Program-made: the position numbers and the translations under genes
The notes under the pieces: generated by a model
What the model was told of the DNA's origin: nothing
The model's input: only the letters and a program-made list of their open reading frames with translations
Database searches by the model: none
Shown here: piece by piece, positions 16,506-25,037 of the stretch
Position numbering within the stretch: position 1 is the stretch's first letter
How the letters are laid out: every line of letters begins with the position of its first letter
From: Fluoribacter dumoffii NY 23
GTDB taxonomy: Bacteria > Pseudomonadota > Gammaproteobacteria > Legionellales > Legionellaceae
Assembly: GCF_000236165.1 (NCBI RefSeq)
Contig: NZ_CM001373.1
Span: 1,277,634-1,341,633 of the forward strand
Direction: 5' to 3'
DNA: 64,000 nt

Positions 16506-16525
16506 ATTCCCGCCTTGGCGGGAAT
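16506..16525. repeat. REP-like GC-rich palindrome
   Basis: ATTCCCGCC (16506-16514) and GGCGGGAAT (16517-16525) form a perfect 9-bp palindrome with TT in the loop. The form ATTCCC-N8-GGGAAT matches small intergenic palindromes widespread in bacteria (e.g. neisserial dRS3). Only this copy was noticed in the window. Confidence 0.6.
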
Positions 16526-16599
16526 TACAGATGCAGTGAGACTCATTAATACAGCTTTTATAAAAAACTCCGAGATTTATTTTTTTATTAAACTTACCC

Positions 16600-17553
16600 T
16601 TATTTAAATCCTTGTTTTGCCCCAAAACTTAAAGGAAGTTCGTCAGCCAGGGCAGTACCCAGATTCTTGGTCACCCGGTCAAAAAGATTTTGCTTGTGGG
16701 TATAATCAACAACCTCAGGAATTTGGATTATCTCACGCGCTAACTGTCCACTGCTCGCAAAACCATCGATTAACCCCATAGATAAGGCTTGTTCACCAGT
16801 CCAAAAAAGTCCCGAGAATGTTTCATCGTCTATGTGTAATCGGCTTCCTCGCCCTTCTTTAACTCGATTGATAAATTGCTTATGAACCTGATCCAGCATC
16901 TCTTGCAGCTTTTGTTTTGCAAAATCTGTTTCAGGAGAGAACGGATCGAGAAATGATTTATTCACCCCCGATGTTTGGAGTCTACGTGAAACCCCAATTT
17001 TGTTAATCAAGTCAACAAAACCAAAGCCATTATATAAAACACCTATAGAACCCACCATACTCGCAGGGCTGGCATAAATGGTTTCCGCTGCAACCGCAAC
17101 ATAATATGCAGCAGAAGCGCATGCATCCACACAAACAGAATAAATTTTAATGTCGGGATATTTTTTTTGATAAAATTTTATAATATTGTACATGTACTCC
17201 GCTTGTACGGGGCTGCCGCCAGGACTGTTAATACGAATAATCAATGCTTTTAAGCCCGAATTTTTATAAGCAGCGTCCACCCCTTTGGCAAAGTCATCTG
17301 CATTGGCTTTAGCTTCTGACATTTCACCAATCAGATCTACTACACCGACATGAGGTTTGATATTAGTGCCGGTATCGTCACTGGCACTGATTGACACTCG
17401 ATAGACTATAAATGCAATAATAAGTAAATAAATTACCCGCATCACCCATTTCCATCGACGCCTTCGTTTTGACTCCTTCATGTAATCAATGATGATTTGA
17501 TTCAGCAAAGTTTGAGAGTCTGGAGTAGAATTAGAAGAATGGTCACTTGTCAT
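16600..17553 (-). CDS. Signal peptide peptidase SppA-like S49 protease
   Basis: Inner-membrane serine protease of family S49 (317 residues, the short single-domain form as in SohB or Bacillus SppA). One membrane helix at about 37-57 (WVMRVIYLLIIAFIVYRV). The ClpP-like core shows RINSPGGSPVQAEY, the catalytic Ser in DACASAAYYVA and a Lys in SGVNKSFLDPF, followed by SPASMVGSIGVLYN. The usual ASGGY is here ASAAY. It degrades remnant signal peptides in known homologues. It is divergent from clpB across an 83-bp spacer. Confidence 0.88.
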   Translation of the reverse strand: MTSDHSSNSTPDSQTLLNQIIIDYMKESKRRRRWKWVMRVIYLLIIAFIVYRVSISASDDTGTNIKPHVGVVDLIGEMSEAKANADDFAKGVDAAYKNSGLKALIIRINSPGGSPVQAEYMYNIIKFYQKKYPDIKIYSVCVDACASAAYYVAVAAETIYASPASMVGSIGVLYNGFGFVDLINKIGVSRRLQTSGVNKSFLDPFSPETDFAKQKLQEMLDQVHKQFINRVKEGRGSRLHIDDETFSGLFWTGEQALSMGLIDGFASSGQLAREIIQIPEVVDYTHKQNLFDRVTKNLGTALADELPLSFGAKQGFK

Positions 17554-17562
17554 AATTCATCA

Positions 17563-17590
17563 CTTGAAATAATTAAAATAACCCTCATTT
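17563..17590 (+). promoter_or_regulatory. Sigma-32-like heat-shock promoter for clpB
   Basis: CTTGAAA (17563-17569) and CCCTCATTT (17582-17590), with 13 bases between CTTGAA and CCCTCAT, resemble the RpoH consensus CTTGAAA-N11-15-CCCCATnT and lie 47 bp before clpB. Confidence 0.55.
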
Positions 17591-17636
17591 TACGGTAGAT
17601 ACAAGAAAATTAACACCCATTAAAAGGTTATATATC

Positions 17637-20213
17637 ATGAGAATGGATAAACTAACATCAAAGTTTCAAATAGCCTTAGCAGATGCCCAATCATTAGCTT
17701 TAGGAAGAGACAATGGATTTATAGAACCTGAACACCTAATGAAGGCCCTTCTCGATCAACAAGGAGGAAGCTGCAGACCTTTGCTCAGTAAGGCAGGAGT
17801 GAACATCCCCTTGTTAAGGACCCTTTTAGATCAAGCCTTGGACAAGCTCCCGAAAGTATCCGGGATGGGAGGCGATATCCACATTTCCAATAGCTTGAAC
17901 CGATTGTTAAATGTTACCGACAAGCTCTCTCAACAAAAAAAGGATAATTTCATCTCCAGTGAACTTTTTATATTAGCAGCCATAACCGAAGAAGGAAGTC
18001 TTTCCCGCATTCTCAAGCAAGCAGGTGGTGATGTTAAAGCAATTGAAAATGCAATTCAGGAATTAAGAGGCGGAGAAACCATTAATGATCCAAATGCTGA
18101 AGAGCAACGACAGGCTTTGGAAAAATATACGCTGGACTTAACCGCCCGTGCAGAACAGGGCAAACTGGACCCCGTGATTGGCCGTGATGATGAAATCCGA
18201 AGAACCGTTCAAGTCTTACAAAGACGCACTAAAAATAATCCTGTTTTGATTGGAGAACCTGGGGTAGGTAAAACTGCAATTGTTGAAGGATTGGCGCAAC
18301 GTATTATTAATGGTGAAGTTCCAGAAGGCTTAAAGAACAAACGTCTGCTTTCCCTGGATATGGGCGCCTTGATTGCCGGTGCAAAATACCGTGGTGAATT
18401 TGAAGAACGCCTTAAAGCAGTACTCAATGATTTAGCCAAACAGGAAGGACAAATAATTCTTTTTATTGATGAATTACATACCATGGTGGGTGCTGGAAAA
18501 GCAGAAGGTGCGATGGATGCCGGAAATATGCTTAAGCCTGCCTTAGCACGTGGGGAACTTCATTGCATCGGTGCCACTACCCTGGATGAATACCGTCAAT
18601 ACATCGAAAAAGACGCAGCCCTAGAGCGGCGTTTCCAAAAAGTATTGGTTGATGAACCCAGTGTCGAAGATACAATTGCTATTCTTCGGGGTTTAAAAGA
18701 ACGTTATGAAGTGCATCACGGCGTTGAAATCACCGATCCAGCCATAGTGGCAGCTGCTACCCTTTCGCATCGATATATTACCGACAGACAACTTCCTGAT
18801 AAAGCAATTGATTTAATTGATGAAGCAGGCAGCCTGATTCGGATGGAAATTGATTCAAAACCAGAGAGCATGGATAAATTGGAACGACGTTTGATTCAAC
18901 TGAAAATCGAACGTGAAGCCCTTAAGAAAGAGCATGATGAAGCCTCTAAAAAACGGCTGGAAGATTTGGAACATACCATTGAGGAATTGGAACATAACTA
19001 TTCTGATTTGGAAGAGGTATGGAAAGCTGAGAAAGCAACCATGCAGGGTGCTACCCAAATAAAAGAGTCTTTGGAGCAGGCTAAACTTGAAATGGAAACT
19101 GCGCGTCGTGCCGGAGATCTTAGTCGTATGTCTGAATTGCAATACGGACGTATTCCCGAACTTGAAAAACGATTAGCCCAAGTAGCTGAAGTAGAATCCC
19201 ATGAGAACAAATTAGTTCGTAATAAGGTAACAGAAGATGAAGTTGCAGAAGTAGTCTCCAAATGGACTGGCATACCTGTTGCCAAAATGATGGAAGGTGA
19301 AAAAGAAAAACTACTGCGTATGGAAGAAGTGCTGCATAATCGTCTCATAGGACAAAATGAAGCAATTGATGCAGTATCCAATTCGATCCGCCGCTCACGT
19401 GCAGGTTTATCAGATCCGAATCGGCCTATAGGATCATTTTTGTTTTTAGGTCCTACTGGAGTAGGTAAGACTGAATTATGCAAGGCATTGGCTTCATTTC
19501 TCTTTGATACTGAAGAAGCTATGGTACGTATCGACATGTCCGAATTTATGGAAAAACATTCAGTAGCCCGTCTAATAGGAGCTCCTCCAGGATATGTAGG
19601 TTACGAAGAAGGCGGATATTTGACAGAAGCGGTACGCCGTAGACCCTACTCTGTAATTTTACTTGACGAAGTAGAAAAAGCACATGCCGATGTGTTCAAT
19701 ATACTTTTACAAGTCATGGACGATGGCCGCTTGACGGATGGCCAAGGACGTACTGTTGATTTTCGTAACACAATCATTGTCATGACCTCAAATCTCGGCT
19801 CTAATTTGATACAGGAAATGGGTAATAAATTCAAATACGAGCAAATTAAAGATGCAGTTATGGAAATGGTCCGTCAGCACTTCCGTCCAGAATTTATTAA
19901 CCGCATTGATGATACGGTAGTTTTCCATTCTCTTGAAAAAGATCAAATCGCAAAAATTGCTGCGATCCAAATCAGCTATTTGCAAAAACGTCTAAAGCAA
20001 CAAGATATACACCTGGAAGTAACCAAGGAAGCTTTGACGCATTTAGCAGATGCGGGCTTTGATCCTGTCTATGGCGCACGGCCTTTAAAACGCACCATTC
20101 AACAGCAAGTAGAAAATCCACTGGCGCAGGATATATTGAAAGGGAAATTCAAATCAGGTGAAACCATTAAAGTGGCTTATAAGGATGGGGAGATGAAATT
20201 CACCACCCACTAA
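17637..20213 (+). CDS. clpB: Disaggregase chaperone ClpB
   Basis: Hexameric Hsp100 ATPase (858 residues) that, with DnaK, pulls proteins out of aggregates. N-terminal Clp repeats at about 1-145, first AAA+ domain with Walker [10 protein letters not shown] (about 205), the coiled-coil middle domain at about 405-525 ([20 protein letters not shown]), and second AAA+ domain with Walker [10 protein letters not shown] (about 607) and the C-terminal domain ending near VEDPLAQ-like ENPLAQDIL. Both Walker B Glu residues are present ([14 protein letters not shown]). Start chosen at MRMDKL; MDKL at 17643 is an alternative. A long reading frame on the opposite strand is an artefact. Confidence 0.98.
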   Translation: MRMDKLTSKFQIALADAQSLALGRDNGFIEPEHLMKALLDQQGGSCRPLLSKAGVNIPLLRTLLDQALDKLPKVSGMGGDIHISNSLNRLLNVTDKLSQQKKDNFISSELFILAAITEEGSLSRILKQAGGDVKAIENAIQELRGGETINDPNAEEQRQALEKYTLDLTARAEQGKLDPVIGRDDEIRRTVQVLQRRTKNNPVLIGEPGVGKTAIVEGLAQRIINGEVPEGLKNKRLLSLDMGALIAGAKYRGEFEERLKAVLNDLAKQEGQIILFIDELHTMVGAGKAEGAMDAGNMLKPALARGELHCIGATTLDEYRQYIEKDAALERRFQKVLVDEPSVEDTIAILRGLKERYEVHHGVEITDPAIVAAATLSHRYITDRQLPDKAIDLIDEAGSLIRMEIDSKPESMDKLERRLIQLKIEREALKKEHDEASKKRLEDLEHTIEELEHNYSDLEEVWKAEKATMQGATQIKESLEQAKLEMETARRAGDLSRMSELQYGRIPELEKRLAQVAEVESHENKLVRNKVTEDEVAEVVSKWTGIPVAKMMEGEKEKLLRMEEVLHNRLIGQNEAIDAVSNSIRRSRAGLSDPNRPIGSFLFLGPTGVGKTELCKALASFLFDTEEAMVRIDMSEFMEKHSVARLIGAPPGYVGYEEGGYLTEAVRRRPYSVILLDEVEKAHADVFNILLQVMDDGRLTDGQGRTVDFRNTIIVMTSNLGSNLIQEMGNKFKYEQIKDAVMEMVRQHFRPEFINRIDDTVVFHSLEKDQIAKIAAIQISYLQKRLKQQDIHLEVTKEALTHLADAGFDPVYGARPLKRTIQQQVENPLAQDILKGKFKSGETIKVAYKDGEMKFTTH

Positions 20214-20227
20214 ATGCGTGACTTATT

Positions 20228-20315
20228 GTAGCCTGGGTAAAGACCTTGGAGCCAATTTAACAGGTTTAACCCTGTGGTAAATTTTTGGTTTGCGGCTCGT
20301 CTTAAACCCGGCTAC
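20228..20315. repeat. Imperfect inverted repeat, CCTGGGT-type intergenic repeat
   Basis: GTAGCCTGGGT (20228-20238) pairs with ACCCGGCTAC (20306-20315) apart from one bulged base. It sits between convergent clpB and the acetyltransferase gene and resembles other AGCCTGGGT-type repeats in this window (44631, 50965). Confidence 0.45.
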
Positions 20316-20318
20316 TTC

Positions 20319-20960
20319 TTATTTCGAGAGAGTTCCTACACGCTCTAACCGTTTTTGCAATCTCTGTTTCACTGCAGGCCATTCCCCAATAAGAATGCTA
20401 AATAGAGCAGTATCCGTAATTTGCCCATTATGATGAATCATGTGTTGGCGGAGTATACCCTCTTTCGTAGCACCTAATTTTTTTAGGGTATTGTAGTTTT
20501 TAACATTACGCGGATCGGTTGCGATTTGCACGCGGTTAATCCCCCATGTTTCAAATGCATTTTGAAATAACAGTAACAAAGACTCATGGTTATAGCGAGT
20601 ACCCCATACTGAAGGAGAGAGCCAACCATAACCAATTTCCAATTTTTTATGCTGTGTATCTATCTCATAGTAAGCGCGGCTTCCGATTAATGCCTGATCT
20701 TTGAGGCGTCTTATCACATAAGTAAATTGTATTCCTTGCATCTGTTTTAACAAACAATCCGCAAACCAGGGTTCATAAAATTCCCCGTTCGCTTTACAAG
20801 GCATATAAGTCCATATTCGTCCATCATCTGCCGAAGAGCGCAAGCCTTCGTAATGCCTTGGGGCCAGGGGCTCCATTTGAATGGTATTACCGATAAGGGT
20901 TACGGGCATACAAGTACTGACTTTTGGTTTACTTTTAGGCATAATAAATAGGTCAGTCAT
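20319..20960 (-). CDS. GNAT-family acetyltransferase (RimJ/RimL-like)
   Basis: 213-residue N-acetyltransferase of the Acetyltransf_3 type. It has the typical order: a first segment NTIQMEPLAPRHYEGL, then ALIGSRAYYEID, the motif A strand LEIGYGWLSPSVWGTRYNHES with the acetyl-CoA loop, and NRVQIATDPRNVKNYNTLKKLGATKEGILRQH near the end. Such enzymes acetylate ribosomal-protein N-termini or small amines; the substrate is not readable. Methionines at 1 and 7 are both possible starts. Monocistronic, 23 bp from the divergent transporter gene. Confidence 0.85.
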   Translation of the reverse strand: MTDLFIMPKSKPKVSTCMPVTLIGNTIQMEPLAPRHYEGLRSSADDGRIWTYMPCKANGEFYEPWFADCLLKQMQGIQFTYVIRRLKDQALIGSRAYYEIDTQHKKLEIGYGWLSPSVWGTRYNHESLLLLFQNAFETWGINRVQIATDPRNVKNYNTLKKLGATKEGILRQHMIHHNGQITDTALFSILIGEWPAVKQRLQKRLERVGTLSK

Positions 20961-20983
20961 TATTGTTCCTCTAACTGGAAAAC

Positions 20984-21951
20984 ATGATCAATAAATTATT
21001 TCGTCAAATAAAACAACTATTCCAAGTTCCCGCAGACAAAATTATTTCTAACACATATAGGGTTATAGGAATTAATGCCAATTATCAAAACACTGCAAAG
21101 GTGTATGTGAGAGTCCAGGTAACTGGGAAAGCAACAACTTTTGATAAACCGGTAAGTGAGTTGTATCAAAATAAATGGCTGGATAAGTTTTCACGCGAAG
21201 ACATTGCCCATATTGCCGCTTTGTATTCTGCAGAACAAAGCAATAACCTGGATTTAATTCAAAAATTTCCTCAACAAAGTGTTGCAAATAAATCGAGTGT
21301 TATCAGTGTTGGCATACTGTTTACTACTTTTTTAATTTTATCCAATTTAGCTGCCTTTAAAATTGCTGCCTTCGGTTCAATCAATTATGCTGCCGGGTTG
21401 ATTTTTTTCCTTTGACGTATGTTTTCGATGATGTCTTGACTGAAGTATATGGTTTCAAGGTGAGCAGACGAATTATTTGGATGGCATTATTGGCAAATAC
21501 TATCGTATTTTTGGGGACATGGATTACAATTTATTTAACCCCCTCACCTTTTTGGTCTTATCAAGAAGCCTATGCAACAGTCTACCAAGGCACTTTACGA
21601 GTTTTTCTGGCTTCAGTCATCAGTTATTTTTTTGGTGAATTCGCCAATTCAATTATTTTGGCGAAACTAAAGGTGCTGACTTCAGGGAAACGACTTTGGT
21701 TACGTGCCATTACAAGCACTATGATAGGTGTAGGTATTGATACCATCCTTTTTACTCATATAGCCTTTTTATTTATTATTCCTTATCCAGCAATCTGGCA
21801 AATAATAGGCACAATGTATCTACTCAAAGTATTGTATGAAGTGTGTGCATTACCAATTACTTATAAGATTTCTAATTATCTGAAAAGAAAAGATAACGTC
21901 GATCACTATGATGTAAAAACCAACTTCAATCCATTTTCATTAGAGCTCTGA
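20984..21951 (+). pseudogene. YhhQ/VUT-type transporter gene broken by a 1-base frameshift in a T run
   Basis: Two frames together make one transporter of the queuosine-precursor (YhhQ/VUT) family. The first frame (20984-21415) ends LIFFL-stop; the second (from a TTG at 21412) continues TYVFDDVLTEVYGF. Inserting one T in the seven-T run just before CCTTTGACG would read LIFFPLTYVFDDVLTEVYG, the normal family motif. The intact protein would have about 322 residues: an unusual 100-residue soluble N-terminal region and about six membrane helices. It may be a true mutation, a sequencing error in a homopolymer, or slippage-rescued. The next gene is an intact paralogue. Confidence 0.75.
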
Positions 21952-21953
21952 TA

Positions 21954-22721
21954 ATGGATACAGCAGCAAATACTTCAGCGAATACTCAGTTACTTATTAT
22001 TCATTCGAGCTATTTATGGTATCTGACGTTGACTTATTCGATGATTATCGTGTTAGCAAACTGGTTTGATCCCCGTTTAATCAGCTTTTGGGGGTTCACA
22101 ACAGATGCAGGGACCCTAATCTTCCCATTGTCCTTTTTACTTTCAGACTTAATTACTGAAGTATATGGCTATAAATACGCACGGCGTACCATTTGGTGTG
22201 GATTTCTTTTTAATCTATTCTTCATTTTGTATGGCCAACTTGTAATTCATATGCCTAATCCCGAGTTTGCAACCAATAACGCTATTTTTGATACCCTGTT
22301 AACCATTAACTTCCGTATTATTCTGGCATCATTTGTCAGTTATCTCATTTCTGAATCCTTTAACTCCTATCTGATTGCCAAAACTAAAATTAAAGTCCAC
22401 GGAAGATATATGGCAGCCCGATTTTTTCTGGCCTCTTTTTTAGCATCAGGCCTGGACAGTGTAATATTTACCACTATTGCATTTTATAGCACTTTACCGG
22501 ATTCTGTTTTCATCAAGATGATTTTGACTATGTGGTTTATAAAAATATTTATCGAATTATGCGGTCTCCCCTTCTCTATAAATTTAGTCTCCAAGCTAAA
22601 AAGGATAGAAAAGATGGATATATATGATAAGAAAACACAATTTAATTTGTTCCGTTTAGATCTTAACTATGAAAATCAGGAAAATAATTTTCTAAACCAA
22701 AATAATACACCCCTCTTGTAA
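21954..22721 (+). CDS. Queuosine-precursor transporter family protein (YhhQ/VUT)
   Basis: 255-residue membrane protein with about six hydrophobic helices. Family landmarks: TLTYSMIIVLANWFD, FPLSFLLSDLITEVYGYKYARRTIWCGF, ISESFNSYLIAKTKIK and LDSVIFTTIAFY. YhhQ imports preQ0/preQ1 for tRNA queuosine synthesis in E. coli. It starts 2 bp after the end of the frameshifted paralogue, so both were probably one transcript. The C-terminal DKKTQFNLFRLDL parallels DVKTNFNPFSLEL of the paralogue, pointing to tandem duplication. Confidence 0.85.
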   Translation: MDTAANTSANTQLLIIHSSYLWYLTLTYSMIIVLANWFDPRLISFWGFTTDAGTLIFPLSFLLSDLITEVYGYKYARRTIWCGFLFNLFFILYGQLVIHMPNPEFATNNAIFDTLLTINFRIILASFVSYLISESFNSYLIAKTKIKVHGRYMAARFFLASFLASGLDSVIFTTIAFYSTLPDSVFIKMILTMWFIKIFIELCGLPFSINLVSKLKRIEKMDIYDKKTQFNLFRLDLNYENQENNFLNQNNTPLL

Positions 22722-22728
22722 GAGGGGT
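22709..22728 (+). terminator. Intrinsic terminator overlapping the transporter stop
   Basis: ACCCCTCTT (22709-22717) and AAGAGGGGT (22720-22728) form a perfect 9-bp stem that contains the stop codon, followed by GGCGTTTTTA. Confidence 0.65.
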
Positions 22729-22789
22729 ATGGCGTTTTTAGGGTACAAGATCTTTGGATACATTTTCAAAAACCCCTTACAATCTCTTG

Positions 22790-24103
22790 TCAAAGTGTAA
22801 GAACCGTTGTTTCCTCTTTGACTTCCTCTTTGCTGAGCGCCACTTCAGCTCTTGCAATTAAAGTATTCATACAGCTTTTACCATCAAAAAATTCATAATC
22901 CAGGGCCACATTCGACTCAATTTCGAGAAACTGTTTAAGAAATTTTAAGCCATTCAACCTATCTTCTTTAGTCAATTCTTTAGAGGTTTCGCCTAGAACT
23001 TGCTGTATTGTAAACATGAGGTCATAACCCAAAGCTTCGGATTGTTGCAGCAATAAGGCATATCCCCCAAAAAGAATATAACTGCACTTGGAATCATAAC
23101 ACTCTTTCATTTTTGCCAAAAAAGTAGGATGATCCAGCGTCTCCAGATTTTCCTGAACTAAAGGAGTATAGAATAAATCGAAGATTCTATTCCTAGCTTT
23201 TTCAGACTCTACATGTTTCATAATACTTTCATTAATTGCTACATCATTTAAATTTCGGAATGTACTGAAATTCTTGTGTTCCTTGGCAACAGCCTTACAC
23301 CATTTCTCTAACTCCATCTCAATTTGCTGATGCTCCTTTTCAATTCCTTCTGCAAGTGAACGGATAAAGTTAATTGCTTTAAATCGGTGCAGTAGTTGCG
23401 CCCCTCTCTGCGACTGTGTGATTATGATATCTTCTAAATATGATTTGAAATTTTCATCTTTTGCGAAATGAGGATAATTCATGTACCGTTGGACTTTATC
23501 CTTGTCCTCCATAAACATGTTGTCACGGAACACTTCAAGTGCTTTTACTATCGTCACAACGTCGAGGATTTGTAAATCATCTTTCCTAAATTTCTTATCT
23601 AAATCAGCTGGATTGAATTTCTTACTTGTGCTTTCTTCAATGCATATCTTTTTAAGAACATCTAATTCTTTAAACTTTAAGGCCCTTCTTATGGCCAGGA
23701 ATAACTTACAATCGGTTACTTGACATTTGGCCCAATAAGTCCAGGAGGCATAAGCATTATAATCATCGTACTCTTTAATCAGCCGAAAATAACGATGGAT
23801 TAAAGCACCTAATAAAAAAAGAGCCCCCTGTTTGGCTAATTCCTTGTTTTCTTTGGGAATTTGGCGAAGTTCGTTTACTAAAAGATTGAACACTTCAATC
23901 TGGCTGTCCCTACCCGATTTACATTTTAGTACTTCATTGGTCCTTGCTATTAAAACCTCGAGACTGCTTGGTTGTATTGCCGAGGAACCATCACTTAACG
24001 CACTATCAATTATTGTATATCTTCCCAATAAAATGGAATAATTAGTTTCCAGATTAAGCGTATTGACTCTAAATGTTGCAAATGCTGGTGGGGTAAAAGT
24101 CAT
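22790..24103 (-). CDS. Unknown helical protein, possible effector
   Basis: 437-residue protein I do not recognise. It looks wholly alpha-helical, without signal peptide or membrane segment and without an evident catalytic motif. Its last residues (ALSKEEVKEETTVLTL) contain a glutamate cluster at about -8 to -12, the E-block pattern associated with Dot/Icm translocation signals. AAGGAGG lies four bases before its ATG and only nine bases separate it from the preceding gene, so the pair is translated together. Effector status is inference from the tail and lack of housekeeping homology. Confidence 0.55.
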   Translation of the reverse strand: MTFTPPAFATFRVNTLNLETNYSILLGRYTIIDSALSDGSSAIQPSSLEVLIARTNEVLKCKSGRDSQIEVFNLLVNELRQIPKENKELAKQGALFLLGALIHRYFRLIKEYDDYNAYASWTYWAKCQVTDCKLFLAIRRALKFKELDVLKKICIEESTSKKFNPADLDKKFRKDDLQILDVVTIVKALEVFRDNMFMEDKDKVQRYMNYPHFAKDENFKSYLEDIIITQSQRGAQLLHRFKAINFIRSLAEGIEKEHQQIEMELEKWCKAVAKEHKNFSTFRNLNDVAINESIMKHVESEKARNRIFDLFYTPLVQENLETLDHPTFLAKMKECYDSKCSYILFGGYALLLQQSEALGYDLMFTIQQVLGETSKELTKEDRLNGLKFLKQFLEIESNVALDYEFFDGKSCMNTLIARAEVALSKEEVKEETTVLTL

Positions 24104-24112
24104 ACATCCTCC

Positions 24113-24715
24113 TTAATACATACTCATTCCTAAAGAATTCATGATCCCTGCGTAAAGCCCGTAAAAGGACAAAGAATTATTACGAGACGAAAAATATTTT
24201 GCTTCATGAATTTCCTTTTGAATTGTTGCTCCTAATCGATGGTCGAGATCAGAATAAGATCCCTCTTCACGTCGTTCATATACGAATGTGCAATAGTAAC
24301 TTAGATCACTCAAACATGAATTAAAAAAATCCTGGTTTATTTCTCCAATGGAGTGGACTCCTAAATGCTTTCGAAATAAATCTATCAGAGATTGATGAAG
24401 GGAAGTTCTGGCAGAGGTACTATATTGAGACCACTTTAACAAATATATTCCAATAATCACCTTTCTTCTAAATTCATTGAACTCATCCAGGGTTAACTGA
24501 GGCTCATTTTTTACAAGTTTAACATATTGGATTAGATCATAGGTCTCATCTAAACTGTGAGCCAGCATACTTATGGTAGTTGCATCTTCCATGGCAGCAT
24601 TGTTCGGTATGAAGAGGGAAAAAAAGCTCAAACACCCCATATTTTGTCCATAACTTCTTGCTAAACACGTCGCCAGTTTTTTTGCTTTTTGCTGAAATTC
24701 GGCAAAATGTGGCAT
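24113..24715 (-). CDS. Unknown protein, first of a two-gene unit
   Basis: 200-residue protein with no recognised family. Mixed helical composition; segments such as SFFSLFIPNNAAMEDATT and FRRKVIIGIYLLKWSQYS are hydrophobic but not clear membrane helices. An upstream ATG at 24745 is in frame, but AGGAGGGACGCA before the ATG at 24715 (MPHFAEF) marks the start. It lies 9 bp before the 437-residue unknown gene. No homology-based function can be offered. Confidence 0.5.
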   Translation of the reverse strand: MPHFAEFQQKAKKLATCLARSYGQNMGCLSFFSLFIPNNAAMEDATTISMLAHSLDETYDLIQYVKLVKNEPQLTLDEFNEFRRKVIIGIYLLKWSQYSTSARTSLHQSLIDLFRKHLGVHSIGEINQDFFNSCLSDLSYYCTFVYERREEGSYSDLDHRLGATIQKEIHEAKYFSSRNNSLSFYGLYAGIMNSLGMSMY

Positions 24716-24835
24716 TGCGTCCCTCCTGCAAATACTGACCCGCAATCACTGCAACGCGTCATTTGTCCAAAAACGTAAACACCTTCATTTTTTATAGCAA
24801 CCAATAAAAAATATTGCAACTATTAATTTAACTAT

Positions 24836-24885
24836 TTGAACATAAAAAGAATTAAAAGTTTTTTTTCTAATTTTTTTATGTTCAA
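24836..24885. repeat. Long AT-rich inverted repeat in the mpl-24715 spacer
   Basis: TTGAACATAAAAA (24836-24848) and its exact complement TTTTTATGTTCAA (24873-24885); inside, AATTA/TAATT extends the stem to 18 bp with one bulged G and a 13-base loop rich in T. It is the main structure in the 322-bp spacer 24716-25037, which otherwise shows no gene. Confidence 0.7.
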
Positions 24886-25037
24886 TACGTACGAGGATAA
24901 CCCAGTGGGGCAGAGTGTGCTCTTTTCCCTTTATGATTCACGAGCAATAAAATTCAGAACTGGGATGTAACCCGTTATAACAGGTACTTCGAAGAGCTTG
25001 AATTTATACCGATTTAATCATAGTGCTTTGCACCTTA

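Noticed and set aside
18998..19537. 179-codon open frame on the strand opposite clpB
   Set aside because: It lies wholly inside clpB, is Ser/Arg-rich as expected for an antisense shadow, and has no family resemblance.
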